60,939 nucleotides of DNA from Deinococcus radiopugnans ATCC 19172 (GTDB lineage Bacteria > Deinococcota > Deinococci > Deinococcales > Deinococcaceae). Made by a program: the position numbers and the translations under genes. A model generated the notes under the pieces. It was given only the letters and a program-made list of their open reading frames with translations, made no database searches and was not told where the DNA came from. The stretch covers positions 1 through 60,939 of the forward strand of contig NZ_VDMO01000020.1 in the NCBI RefSeq assembly GCF_006335125.1. Reading direction: 5' to 3'. This document shows positions 11,500-22,979 of this stretch, piece after piece (positions within the stretch are counted from its first letter, which is position 1; the number at the start of each line of letters is the position of its first letter).

Positions 11500-12777
11500 A
11501 TGGGTGAAGCCAAACGACGCAAAGCACTGGGCCTGATGCCCACCGTCCATCCCTTCGAGGCGCAGCTTGGCCCGGCCGACGAGATCACGCTGGTGCGGGG
11601 GCCAGACGACGCCGGGCTGACGCGGACCGTTGTGGACGCCCTACGAGCCACGCAGTCGAGCGGGCCGGCCTGGGCCAGCGAGTACCGCACGTCGCTGGTG
11701 CTGTCGGGCGGCCACGCCGGAATCCTGACCACCCCGGAGGACGTGGAGGCCGTGCCTGTGCCGGACCTGCGCCGCATCACAGGCGAGCTGGCGCTGGGGC
11801 CGCAGGGGGCCAGCAGCGAGCAGGTGTCCATTCCGGTGGAGGGCGGCGCGATCCGCCTGCGCGAGCAACGGCACTCCTTCGACGGGACGCGCTGGGAGAC
11901 GCTGGGCGCGCCGCGCAGCCCCCAGCAGGTGATGGCGGCGCTTCAGAACAACCCGGCCTTCAACCTTCAGGGCGAGCCCATCGGGCAGTTCCAGGCCGAA
12001 CACTGGCAGGCCGGACGCATCGACATCGAACCCGACCCGCCCGCCGAGTTGCTGGAGGCCCTGGAAGACGTGGTGCGCGAGTGGGACGGCGAGACCGAGG
12101 CGCTGTGGGCCGAGCTTCACCGCGAGCGCATGGAAGACCGCGCCGCCCCGGTGCCGCTGGTGCGCCGCAGCACCTTCGAGTTGCGCCGCCCCGCCCCGCT
12201 GCAAAACCCGCTGGGCGGCGTGTTCGCCATCCGCGCGGGCGTGGAATTCATGCCGGTCATGGAGGCCGATGCCTACAGCCTGGACGGCGAGACCTGGGCC
12301 AGTTACGCGGACCCGGACGCCGAGGTGGACGGCGGCCACCTGCCGCCCGAACTCGCCAGCATCTTCGACCTGGAGACCGTGGGCGTGACGGTCCACGCTG
12401 ACGGACGCGTCGACTTCGAGGAGGACGTGCCGGAGGAGCACCGGGAGCGCATCCAGGCCGAGCTGCGGGACGCCACCGGGGCTGGAAACGCGGCGGAGTG
12501 GGCCGAATGGACCACCCAGATGTTGAGTGAGACGTACGGCGACGAGTTGGAGGTGCCAGAAGGCCAGAGGCTGCCCGTCCCTGTCGCTGTGCGCCTGGAC
12601 CTGCCCGAGGACGCCCTGCAGGACCCCGATCCGCTGTCGCAGACCTTCATGGAATCCGAGGTCACCTTCGACGGCGCGCAGTGGCGCGACCTGTTCGACG
12701 ACGTACCGCCGGAACTGGCCGCCTTCCTCGCGCCGGCCGAGGCTGGGGAAGGGCAAGGGGAAGACCAGCTGAACTGA
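11500..12777 (+). CDS. Hypothetical protein, acidic, MGEAKRRK N-terminus
   Basis: 425 residues with no recognised domain. It opens MGEAKRRKALGL, a basic N-terminus I have seen on other uncharacterised bacterial proteins. The rest is acidic, rich in Glu, Asp, Pro and Trp, without signal peptide or membrane segment, so it is probably cytosolic. Phrases of the type FDGTRWETLG, LDGETWASYADP and FDGAQWRDL recur at about 127, 262 and 393, suggesting three copies of a divergent module. The ATG at 11500 was chosen over an upstream TTG. It runs convergently into the DUF4180 gene, 19 bases apart. Confidence 0.6.
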   Translation: MGEAKRRKALGLMPTVHPFEAQLGPADEITLVRGPDDAGLTRTVVDALRATQSSGPAWASEYRTSLVLSGGHAGILTTPEDVEAVPVPDLRRITGELALGPQGASSEQVSIPVEGGAIRLREQRHSFDGTRWETLGAPRSPQQVMAALQNNPAFNLQGEPIGQFQAEHWQAGRIDIEPDPPAELLEALEDVVREWDGETEALWAELHRERMEDRAAPVPLVRRSTFELRRPAPLQNPLGGVFAIRAGVEFMPVMEADAYSLDGETWASYADPDAEVDGGHLPPELASIFDLETVGVTVHADGRVDFEEDVPEEHRERIQAELRDATGAGNAAEWAEWTTQMLSETYGDELEVPEGQRLPVPVAVRLDLPEDALQDPDPLSQTFMESEVTFDGAQWRDLFDDVPPELAAFLAPAEAGEGQGEDQLN

Positions 12778-12796
12778 GCCGGGGCGCCTGGTCCCC

Positions 12797-13141
12797 TTAC
12801 GGTGCGCTCAGCCACGCCCGCGCCTCGGCCTCGCTGCGGACGAAACGGATCAAGGGGTGGCGGGCGTGTTCGTGGGCCAGCTCGGCGAAGCGTTCACCGT
12901 AAGCGGTGGGGTCCGCCAGCACCAGCGCCACGCGCAACCGGTAGTTCGTGAATTTCTGAAACGCCTCGCCGGCCAGCCCGCTCTGCAACTGGAAAAACTC
13001 CGGCGACACGTCAGTCTCAGTCAGGATCAGGCCGTCCAGACCGTAGGCGGCGCCGATCACCCCGTTGAGGTCCTCCGGCGTGTGGATGGACAGCCCCAGC
13101 TCGTGGGCGCTGCGGATCACGGGGGACTGGTCTGCAGTCAT
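12797..13141 (-). CDS. DUF4180 domain protein
   Basis: A 114-residue protein matching the DUF4180 pattern: an early HTPEDLNGVIGAAY segment, GLDGLILTETDVSPEFFQLQ, GLAGEAFQKFTNYRLRVALV, and a C-terminal RFVRSEAEARAWL. Members are small cytosolic proteins of unknown role, often near regulators or DinB-like proteins. A divergent pair of DinB genes starts 46 bases away, so the promoter region is shared. Confidence 0.75.
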   Translation of the reverse strand: MTADQSPVIRSAHELGLSIHTPEDLNGVIGAAYGLDGLILTETDVSPEFFQLQSGLAGEAFQKFTNYRLRVALVLADPTAYGERFAELAHEHARHPLIRFVRSEAEARAWLSAP

Positions 13142-13186
13142 GCTGAGCCCAGCGTAGCAAATGCCGCTTTCTGCCAAAATGCCCGC

Positions 13187-13705
13187 ATGACCCACCCCGG
13201 TGACCGCCCGAACGACGACCGCAGCCAGCGTGCCCAGCTGGCCCTCGCCCGATTGCTGCCCAAGCTGTTTCGGGGCGGGCAGGCGTTTGTGGGCGTGGAG
13301 GCCAGCCTGAGCGGCCTGGACGCGCAGACGGCGACCCGCGTGCCGGACAGGCTGCCGCACAGCGTTCTGGACCTGTTGGCCCACATCAACTGGTGGAACC
13401 GCTGGATGCTCGACACCATCGAGATGGGTCAGGCGCAGCCGTACCCGGCCCACGCCGCCGACACCTGGCCCACGCACGGCGAGGACGACTGGGGCCGCAC
13501 AAAGAACGAATTCTACGAACTGCTGGCCCGCATCGACGCCCACGCCGCGCGCCCTGATCTGGCCAATCCGGTCAACCATGAGGAGACGATTGGCGAACTG
13601 CTGGCCGATTTCGCGCTGCACACTGCCCATCATTTCGGACAGATCGTGACGGTGCGTCAGGCGCTGGGCGCGTGGCCCCCACCGGCAGGAGGCGATACCT
13701 GGTGA
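13187..13705 (+). CDS. DinB/YfiT-family metal-dependent protein, first of a tandem pair
   Basis: A 172-residue four-helix DinB-like protein. The family's metal His residues appear as LPHSVLDLLAHINWW near residue 65 and HTAHHFGQIVTVRQ near 150. Related proteins act as thiol-dependent transferases, including bacillithiol transferases, which would fit a genome carrying bshC (inference). The start ATG follows CAAAAT by six bases. The end (GGDTW) overlaps the GTG of the second copy by four bases. No DNA-damage motif was seen upstream. Confidence 0.8.
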   Translation: MTHPGDRPNDDRSQRAQLALARLLPKLFRGGQAFVGVEASLSGLDAQTATRVPDRLPHSVLDLLAHINWWNRWMLDTIEMGQAQPYPAHAADTWPTHGEDDWGRTKNEFYELLARIDAHAARPDLANPVNHEETIGELLADFALHTAHHFGQIVTVRQALGAWPPPAGGDTW

Positions 13706-14199
13706 GCGAACAGCACAGCCCCAGAACGTCCGGGGCAGAGACCTTCGGGAAGGCGGTGGGCCACCTGTACCTGGGCGGCCCGGCCAACGTGTCGTGGGAG
13801 CAGGCGCTGGAGGGGCTGGAGGGCGGTGAGGCCGAGCGCACGCCAAACCATCTGCCGCACAGCGTCGCGCAGATCGTGGCGCACGTCCAGTTCTGGCAGG
13901 CGCATCTGCTAGCCACGCTGGATGGGCACCATCCGCAAATGCCCGAACACGCCGGAGACGGCTGGCCCCTGCCGGACGACTGGGTCACGCTACGCGCCAC
14001 CTTTTTGCGCGACGCCGCCCGGCTGCGGGCCGTGGCCCGTGATCCCGAACGGTGCGCCGCGCCCGACAGCCGGGGCGTTCCCTTGGCGGCCATGCTGACC
14101 AACTACGCGGGCCACAGCGTCTATCACCTGGGGCAGGTCGTGACCGTCCGGCAGGCGCTGGAGCTGTGGCCGCCGCCGGGTGGTGGCGACACTTGGTAG
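13702..14199 (+). CDS. DinB/YfiT-family metal-dependent protein, second of a tandem pair
   Basis: 165 residues, clearly a paralogue of the preceding gene. Both share LPHSV at the first metal site, a GHSVYHLGQVVTVRQAL block at the second, and the same last residues (WPPPxGGDTW). The GTG start lies within the preceding stop codon (GTGA), so the two are probably translated as a coupled pair. Other regions differ strongly, so the duplication is old. The substrate is unknown. Confidence 0.8.
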   Translation: MSEQHSPRTSGAETFGKAVGHLYLGGPANVSWEQALEGLEGGEAERTPNHLPHSVAQIVAHVQFWQAHLLATLDGHHPQMPEHAGDGWPLPDDWVTLRATFLRDAARLRAVARDPERCAAPDSRGVPLAAMLTNYAGHSVYHLGQVVTVRQALELWPPPGGGDTW

Positions 14200-14222
14200 G
14201 GCGCCAACGCGGGTTCGAGGTG

Positions 14223-14660
14223 GTGACGGACGCACACCGCCAGCACCCAGCCATGGAAATTCAACTTCCCAGCCGGGGGTCCAGGCACTCGGCCGGGTAC
14301 GATCTGCACACGCCGACGGCTTTTATGCTCGTCCCAGGAGCCACGACGGTCATCGTCACCGACCTCAAGGCGTACATGCTCCCGGACGAGGTGCTGAGCG
14401 TGTTTCCGCGTTCGTCCGTGGGCCTGCGCGGCGTGATGCTCAGCAACACGGTGGGAATCGTGGACGCCGACTACTACGCCAACGCCGACAACGACGGCAA
14501 TATCCGCCTGTCGCTTCACAACATCGGCCCTGAACCCTTTACCGCGCGGGCGGGAGACCGGATCGCGCAGGCCGTCTTCACGAGGTACCTGCTGGCCGAC
14601 GGCGACGACTTCGCGGCTGGCCCCCAGCGTCAGGGCGGCCACGGCCACACCGGACGCTGA
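14223..14660 (+). CDS. dut: dUTP diphosphatase-like protein
   Basis: 145 residues with the five trimeric dUTPase motifs: SAGYDLHT, RSSVGLRG, GIVDADYYANADNDGNI (motif 3 with the catalytic Asp), RAGDRIAQAVF, and a C-terminal QGGHGHTG in place of the usual GGFGSTG. The long motif 3 with Asn residues resembles the Firmicute/phage subgroup. It hydrolyses dUTP to dUMP, keeping uracil out of DNA. The start is uncertain: GTG 14220 or 14223, or ATG 14253, which would still leave all motifs. It follows the DinB pair by 23 bases and may share their transcript. Confidence 0.75.
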   Translation: MTDAHRQHPAMEIQLPSRGSRHSAGYDLHTPTAFMLVPGATTVIVTDLKAYMLPDEVLSVFPRSSVGLRGVMLSNTVGIVDADYYANADNDGNIRLSLHNIGPEPFTARAGDRIAQAVFTRYLLADGDDFAAGPQRQGGHGHTGR

Positions 14661-14697
14661 GGCGGCTGGCCCATTCAATTCGGGGCCGCTGCAAGTC

Positions 14698-14703
14698 TAG
14701 GAT
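14698..14703 (+). promoter_or_regulatory. -10 box TAGGAT of the aminotransferase gene
   Basis: Six bases separate it from ATG 14710 and there is no Shine-Dalgarno, so the mRNA is probably leaderless. Confidence 0.5.
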
Positions 14704-14709
14704 TGGCCC

Positions 14710-16002
<1,293 letters not shown>

Positions 16003-16028
16003 ACCGTCCCAGCCTCGCGTCCCGGTCC

Positions 16029-16778
16029 TTAGCCCTTGCGCCGCCGCTCCGCACGGACCAGCCGCACAAAGTGCAGCAGGCGGGGCGCGCGGTTCCAGCG
16101 TTTGCGGTCCCCGGCGACGCGCCAGACCCACTCCACGCCCAGCCTGCGGGTCCAGGCCGGGGCCAGCTCCGCCGTGCCGGCCAGCACGTCGATCACGCCG
16201 CCGCAGCCGATCATGACCGGCACGCCCAGCACGCCGCGCCACTGCTGGTTAAAGACCTCCTGCCGGCCCGCACCCATCGCGGTCAGCAGCAGGGTCGCGC
16301 CGCTCTCCGACACCAGCCGGGCCACCCGTCCGTCGTCCTCCGGGCCAAAGTAGCCATGGTGCAGGCCGGCCACCGTGACCCCGTAATCGCGCGCCGCATT
16401 CTGCGCGGCGGCCTCGGCCACCCCAGGTTTCGCCCCCAGGAAAAACACCCGCAGCTCCGCGCCATGCCGTTCCATCAGCCCCTTGACGATGTCGAAGCCG
16501 GGGGCGCGCGGCACGTCCTGCTGCCGCAGCTGCTTGGCGGCGTACACGATGCCCACGCCGTCGGCCGTGACCAGATCGGCGTCCCGCACGGCCTGCGCGA
16601 ATTCAGGGTGCTGGCGCGACTGCACGATGATTTCCGGATTCAGGGTCACGACGGTGTGGGGCGTGCGGGCCGGGTCCGAGAGCCACTCGCCCAGCAGCGT
16701 CAGCGTGCCTTGCAGATCGATCACGTCCAGCGGCAGATCGAACAGCCGCAGGCGTGGGCGGGGGGCAGAGGAAGACAT
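16029..16778 (-). CDS. WecG/TagA/CpsF family glycosyltransferase
   Basis: 249 residues. Family marks are TLNPEIIVQSRQHPEF, LVTADGVGIVYAAK (with the likely catalytic Asp), FFLGAKPGVAEAAA, and the C-terminal GVEWVWRVAGDRKRWNR block. Relatives add N-acetylmannosamine-type sugars to lipid carriers during teichoic acid, enterobacterial common antigen or exopolysaccharide synthesis. The C-terminus is basic, suggesting membrane association. No other polysaccharide genes are close. TAGAAT lies nine bases before the ATG. Confidence 0.85.
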   Translation of the reverse strand: MSSSAPRPRLRLFDLPLDVIDLQGTLTLLGEWLSDPARTPHTVVTLNPEIIVQSRQHPEFAQAVRDADLVTADGVGIVYAAKQLRQQDVPRAPGFDIVKGLMERHGAELRVFFLGAKPGVAEAAAQNAARDYGVTVAGLHHGYFGPEDDGRVARLVSESGATLLLTAMGAGRQEVFNQQWRGVLGVPVMIGCGGVIDVLAGTAELAPAWTRRLGVEWVWRVAGDRKRWNRAPRLLHFVRLVRAERRRKG

Positions 16779-16937
16779 TCGAAAGGGATTCTAAACGCTC
16801 GGGCCACCGGGGAGGCGTCTGCCCGTCCCCCGACGCGCGGCGCCCCACCGGGCTTCCCCGTGCCAGCGCACCGACACTGGCCCGCGGCGGCGTCCGGTTG
16901 CGTTCCCCGGCGTCAATTGGGGCATACTGACCCACAT

Positions 16938-17612
16938 ATGTTGCCCGGAGCATTTGGAACCCTGCCTGAAGAAGCGCAGGCACAGGTCATGGCGGCGGGG
17001 CGGGTGGGACGCTGGGCGCGGGCCGGACTGCTGTTTCACCCGGAAGACGCCGCCGAGACGCTGTATCTGATCGTGCGCGGCGCGGTGCGGCTGTACCGTC
17101 TGGGCTCCGGGGCGCGCGAGGTCACGCTGGACGTGCACGGCCCCGGCGCGCTGCTGGGCGTCTCGGCCCTGACGCCCGGCGAGAGCTACAACGTCTACGG
17201 CGAGGCGATGGACGACGTGGAAGCGCTGATGCTGGGCCAGGACGCCCTGAGCCGCCTCAGCAGCGCGCAACCGGCGGTCGGCGTGGCCCTGACCGAGCAG
17301 ATCACCCGCCAGACGCGCGGCGTGCAGGAACGCCTGTCGGGACTGGTGTTTTTGGAGGTCTCGCAGCGGCTGGCGCTGGCGCTGCTGAACCTGGCCGAGC
17401 GCGAGGGCGGCTGGCCCGAGGAAGGCCCCATCGCCCTGCGGGACCGCGTGTCGCACCAGGACCTGGCCTACGTGGTGGGCAGCACCCGCGAGACGATCAC
17501 CAAGCTGCTGGGCGACTTCCGCTCGCGCGGGCTGCTGGACCTGGGCTACCGCCGTATTATCCTGACCGACAGGGGCGGCCTGCAACGCGCCACGCGGGAA
17601 TCCCTGCGCTAA
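16938..17612 (+). CDS. CRP/FNR-family transcriptional regulator
   Basis: 224 residues. The N-terminal cyclic-nucleotide-binding-type beta barrel (about 15-120, GLLFHPEDAAETLYLIVRGAVRLY) is followed by a long dimer helix. A winged HTH (about 165-215) carries the recognition segment SHQDLAYVVGSTRETITKLL. There is no N-terminal Cys cluster, so it is not an oxygen-sensing FNR. Deinococcus has a CRP-type stress regulator (DdrI), and this could be its orthologue, but I cannot confirm that. bshC follows on the same strand. Confidence 0.85.
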   Translation: MLPGAFGTLPEEAQAQVMAAGRVGRWARAGLLFHPEDAAETLYLIVRGAVRLYRLGSGAREVTLDVHGPGALLGVSALTPGESYNVYGEAMDDVEALMLGQDALSRLSSAQPAVGVALTEQITRQTRGVQERLSGLVFLEVSQRLALALLNLAEREGGWPEEGPIALRDRVSHQDLAYVVGSTRETITKLLGDFRSRGLLDLGYRRIILTDRGGLQRATRESLR

Positions 17613-17683
17613 GCGGCAGGCCGCACCCGGTTGAATTGATGACTGGTCCCCGGTTCGCGCCGGGGCAGGAAGGAATGGGCAGT

Positions 17684-19240
17684 ATGGCGCGGAACATAGC
17701 GGTGGAATACAGGGCCGGGGGGCTGACGGAGTTTTTCCGTCTTCCGGTCGGCAGCATGAAGCAGGCCCAGACAGAGGGCAGGCCGGAGATGGACCGGGCC
17801 GCACTGGCCGAGGCGCTGCGGGCCTATCACCGCAGCCTGGGCACGCTGGACGCAAATGTGGAAGAAGGGCTGACCCGGCTGGCCCACCCCGCGTCACGGG
17901 TGATTGTGACCGGACAGCAGGCTGGAGCGCTGACCGGCCCGGCCTACAGCGTTCACAAGGGCGCGGACGCCGCGCTGCTGGCCCGCCGTCTGAACACCGA
18001 GGACGCCCCGGTGGTGGCGGTGTACTGGGTGGCCAGCCAGGACCACGACGCGGCGGAGGTCGCCAGCACCAGTCTGCTGGACTTCTCCGAGCAGCTGCAC
18101 CGCCTGACGCTGGACGTGCCGGAGGGCGTGCCGGTGGGCCGCGTGCCGTGGCGCGAGGAATGGACCGCGCAGGCCCTGGCGTTGCTGGACGCTTTCGACG
18201 CGCCGGCTGAACACATGGCCGCCGTGCGGGCGCGCATTGAGCGGGCCATGGAGGCGGGCGGCAGCTACGCCGACGTCTTCGCCCGCCTGATCCACGGCCT
18301 GCTCTCCCCCGCCGGGCTGATCGTGCTGGACCCGCTGCACCCGGCCCTGGCCCGCCTGATGGCCCCCACCCTGGCGCGTGAACTGGACGATCCCCTGGCG
18401 TCATCGGCCGCCATTGAGGACGCGGCGGCGCGGCTGGCGGCGCAGGGCTTCACGCCGCAGCTGCGCCGCCCGGCGGGAGCCACCAACCTCTTTCTGGAGG
18501 AAGACGACGGGCAGCGGCGATTGCTGCGGCTGGACGGGCAGACCTTCAGCACAGAGAGACGCGAGTACACCCGTGACGAATTGCTGACGTTGCTGTCCGC
18601 AGATCCCAGCCGACTGACCCCGGCGGCGGGCCTGCGCCCGGTGGTGCAGGACGCGCTGCTGCCCACGCTGGCCTTCGTGGTGGGGCCGGGGGAAATTGCC
18701 TATGGGGCACAATTGCGCGGGGTCTACAAACTGCACGGCCTGGGGCAACCGCTGCTGTGGCCGCGCCTGAGCGTGACCTGGCTGGAACCGAACGTGGCCC
18801 GCCTGCTGCGGCGGCTGGACGCGACGGCAGCACAGGTCCAGGCCGATCCCGAAGGGGTGCTGGGGCGTGCCCTGGCCCGTGAGCGTGGGGCAGAAGCCGT
18901 GACCTCTGAGAGGCTGGCGCAGATCGACGCCCAGCTCCGCGCGGTCATGGACGACATCGCCGCACTGGATCCCACTCTCGTCGGCGCGGCGGATCGCACC
19001 CGCACCCGCGTGACGGCGCGCGTGGGCCGGCTGCAGACCCAGGCAGTGCGCGCCCTGGCCCGGCAGGAGAATGACCGCAGCGGGCAACTGTCGCGCCTCA
19101 AGGCCCACCTGCTCCCGAACGGCACGCCGCAGGAACGCGAGATGAACTTCCTGACCTACCTGCTCAAGCACGGCGAGACACCGCTGGAGCTGCTGCTGGC
19201 GCTGGAACCCGGCTGGCAGGGCGAGATCGAGATTCCGTAG
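17684..19240 (+). CDS. bshC: Bacillithiol biosynthesis cysteine-adding enzyme
   Basis: 518 residues, the usual BshC length. Diagnostic segments are VIVTGQQAGALTGPAYSVHKG, VYWVASQDHDAAEVAS near the start and a C-terminal MNFLTYLLKHGETPLELLLALEPG. BshC joins cysteine to glucosaminyl-malate, the last step of bacillithiol synthesis, giving the main low-molecular-weight thiol of this lineage. ATG 17684 is supported by AGGAAGGA. A CCCCGG/CCGGGG hairpin (about 17649-17664) sits just upstream of that ribosome site, and an earlier in-frame ATG at 17639 would begin before it. Context with the CRP regulator upstream suggests redox or stress control (inference). Confidence 0.88.
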   Translation: MARNIAVEYRAGGLTEFFRLPVGSMKQAQTEGRPEMDRAALAEALRAYHRSLGTLDANVEEGLTRLAHPASRVIVTGQQAGALTGPAYSVHKGADAALLARRLNTEDAPVVAVYWVASQDHDAAEVASTSLLDFSEQLHRLTLDVPEGVPVGRVPWREEWTAQALALLDAFDAPAEHMAAVRARIERAMEAGGSYADVFARLIHGLLSPAGLIVLDPLHPALARLMAPTLARELDDPLASSAAIEDAAARLAAQGFTPQLRRPAGATNLFLEEDDGQRRLLRLDGQTFSTERREYTRDELLTLLSADPSRLTPAAGLRPVVQDALLPTLAFVVGPGEIAYGAQLRGVYKLHGLGQPLLWPRLSVTWLEPNVARLLRRLDATAAQVQADPEGVLGRALARERGAEAVTSERLAQIDAQLRAVMDDIAALDPTLVGAADRTRTRVTARVGRLQTQAVRALARQENDRSGQLSRLKAHLLPNGTPQEREMNFLTYLLKHGETPLELLLALEPGWQGEIEIP

Positions 19241-19322
19241 GAGTCAGGAAACGCCGCCCCCGCGTCTGATACGAGCGGAGGCGGCACAGAGCGGCAGCTA
19301 TGGAAACCGGGGAGGCAAGCCG

Positions 19323-20279
19323 TCAGCCCTTCGGCACATCCACGTCGAACAGCGCCCGCACGAATTCCTGACTGTCGAAGGGTTGCAGGTCGCCCGCGCT
19401 CTCGCCCACGCCGATGAATTTAATAGGCACGCCCAGCTCGCGCACGATGGGCACCAGAATGCCGCCCTTGGCCGTGCCGTCCAGCTTGGTGACGATCACG
19501 CCGGTCAGGGGCGTGGACTCGTGGAACTTCTTGGCCTGCTGCAGGCCGTTCTGCCCGGTCACGGCGTCCAGCACCAGCCACACCTCGGCCGGCTCGCCGG
19601 GATCGGCCTTCTCGATCACGCGGCGCACCTTCTTCAGCTCCTCCATCAGGTTGTGCTTGTTGTGCAGGCGTCCGGCGGTGTCCACGAACAGCAGGTCCGT
19701 ACCACGCGCGGCGCGGGCGGTGGCCGCGTCGTAGGCCACGGCGGCCGGGTCTCCGCCGTCCGTGCCCTGGACCACCGGCACGCCCAGGCGGTCCCCCCAT
19801 TCGCCCAGCTGCGCGCCGGCGGCGGCGCGAAAGGTGTCCCCGGCGGCAAACATCACGGTTTGGCCCCGGCCCATGTAGTACTGGCCCAGCTTGGCAATCG
19901 TGGTGGTTTTGCCCACCCCGTTGACGCCGATCACCATGACCACATGCCCGTTCGGCTGCACCGACACGCGGCTGGCCTGCGGCGCAAAGCCCAGCTTGCG
20001 GAACTCGGCGCGGCGGGCGTTGGGTTCGAGCTGCAGGGTCAGGGCGTCCATCAGCGCCTGCTGCATGTTCTTGCCCTCGCTGCGGCGCACGTCCTCCAGA
20101 ATTTCCTCGGTGGCGGCGCGGCCCACGTCGGCGGCGATCAGGGCGTATTCCAGATCCTCGATGGTGTCCAGGCGGTTGGTGAACACGTCCTTGACGTCAT
20201 TGCCCATGAAGCCGGCTGTCTCGTTGATCTGCGCGCGGGTCTTGCTCAGGCCGTTGCGCAGGCGTTCGAGCCAGCTCAC
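19323..20279 (-). CDS. ftsY: Signal recognition particle receptor FtsY
   Basis: 318 residues with the NG domain only and a short N-terminal helix, as in other short FtsY proteins. The GTPase motifs are visible: GVNGVGKTTTIAKL (P-loop), AAGDTFRAAAGAQL, FVDTAGRLHN, TKLDGTAKGG and the final GVGESAGDLQPFD. It docks SRP-ribosome complexes at the membrane. The start codon is a GTG whose last two bases lie in the stop codon of a short upstream ORF (20276-20332), suggesting coupled translation. Confidence 0.93.
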   Translation of the reverse strand: MSWLERLRNGLSKTRAQINETAGFMGNDVKDVFTNRLDTIEDLEYALIAADVGRAATEEILEDVRRSEGKNMQQALMDALTLQLEPNARRAEFRKLGFAPQASRVSVQPNGHVVMVIGVNGVGKTTTIAKLGQYYMGRGQTVMFAAGDTFRAAAGAQLGEWGDRLGVPVVQGTDGGDPAAVAYDAATARAARGTDLLFVDTAGRLHNKHNLMEELKKVRRVIEKADPGEPAEVWLVLDAVTGQNGLQQAKKFHESTPLTGVIVTKLDGTAKGGILVPIVRELGVPIKFIGVGESAGDLQPFDSQEFVRALFDVDVPKG

Positions 20280-20332
20280 AGGCGGCCTCGGGAACCGGTC
20301 AGGAAGGGGGCAAAGTCAGGCGTTGCAATCAT
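20276..20332 (-). CDS. 18-residue leaderless upstream ORF coupled to ftsY
   Basis: ATG 20332 lies six bases after TATGGT (20339-20344), a leaderless-type start. It encodes MIATPDFAPFLTGSRGRL, then TGA (20278-20276), which overlaps the ftsY GTG (20279-20277) as GTGA. It is probably translated to deliver ribosomes to ftsY. The peptide has no recognised function. Confidence 0.5.
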   Translation of the reverse strand: MIATPDFAPFLTGSRGRL

Positions 20333-20338
20333 GCCTCT

Positions 20339-20344
20339 ACCATA
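20339..20344 (-). promoter_or_regulatory. -10 box TATGGT of ftsY
   Basis: Six bases before the ATG of the short upstream ORF. ftsY itself begins 60 bases downstream of this box. Confidence 0.5.
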
Positions 20345-20415
20345 GCGCCCGCAGGCACGGACAAAAGGGCAGTGGGCGGCGAAAAAGCGCGGCCGCTCCG
20401 CGTTCGTCCACCCGC

Positions 20416-22164
<1,749 letters not shown>

Positions 22165-22170
22165 GCGGGC

Positions 22171-22176
22171 AGTGTA
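22171..22176 (-). promoter_or_regulatory. -10 box TACACT of the histidine kinase
   Basis: Six bases upstream of ATG 22164. No Shine-Dalgarno fits this start, so the mRNA is probably leaderless. Confidence 0.45.
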
Positions 22177-22227
22177 AGGGCGCAGGCGCATGGCCTTCAG
22201 TAACCCCGGGGGCGGTGTCGGCCCGCG

Positions 22228-22977
22228 CTAGCCACCACGCCCCACCATCTCTCCGCTGCGCAGCAGCGCGGCCTCGAATTCGCCGAAGGGAGAATGTTGC
22301 CGCGACCACCGCGCCGCCGCCTCGACGTCGTAGGGCACGGCCCGGAAGTCCGCCGTCCAGCGTCCCTCCCGCCGCTCCAGCAGCGTCCAGCGGGCCCGCG
22401 GATCGCCGTCCACCTGATCGCTGACCGAACCGGTATTGACCACCAGCGTGTCGCCCACGCGGGTGGCCCCGGCGCGGTGGGTGTGCCCGCACAGCACCAC
22501 CTCCGCGCCCAGCGGTTCGACAAGGGCGCGCAGTTCGCGGGGATCACGGGCGCGGTAGAAGCCGGCGCCGTGGCCCCGCTCCGGCTCGTTCTGCCACTCC
22601 CACAGCAGCATGTCCCAGGCGCTGTGCGGGGTGCCGTGGCAGGCCAGCACCCGGCCGTCCAGCACGTGGGCCGTCAGCGGCAGGGCGGCCAGGCGGGCCA
22701 GAGCCGCGGCGTCTAGCTGGGTGTCCAGCCACGCGCCGATGTCCAGCGAGATCTTCGCGCGCCGTCCCCCCGGCCACAGCTTTTCCTCGTTGTTGCCGCG
22801 CACCTCTAACGCCCCCAGTTCGGCTTGCAGGGCGGCGGCGCGGGCCGGATCGGCGCTGCCCTCGATCTGATCGCCCAGGTTGACGATCAGATCGGGGGCG
22901 GCGGCCCATACCTCGGCCAGCACGGCGTCCAGCGCGAAGGCGTTGCCGTGGACGTCGCTGATGACGGCGGCCCGCAC
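22228..22977 (-). CDS. Calcineurin-like metallophosphoesterase (YfcE/MJ0936 type)
   Basis: 249 residues. Metal-binding motifs in order: SDVHGNAFALDAVL, LGDQIEG, VRGNNEEKL, LACHGTPHSAW, CGHTHRAGATRVGD, then VVNTGSVSDQ. The fold binds two metals and cleaves phosphodiesters or phosphomonoesters. The substrate is unknown. The GTG start comes two bases after the pyrD stop, so the two are almost certainly one transcript. Confidence 0.85.
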   Translation of the reverse strand: MRAAVISDVHGNAFALDAVLAEVWAAAPDLIVNLGDQIEGSADPARAAALQAELGALEVRGNNEEKLWPGGRRAKISLDIGAWLDTQLDAAALARLAALPLTAHVLDGRVLACHGTPHSAWDMLLWEWQNEPERGHGAGFYRARDPRELRALVEPLGAEVVLCGHTHRAGATRVGDTLVVNTGSVSDQVDGDPRARWTLLERREGRWTADFRAVPYDVEAAARWSRQHSPFGEFEAALLRSGEMVGRGG

Positions 22978-22979
22978 GG

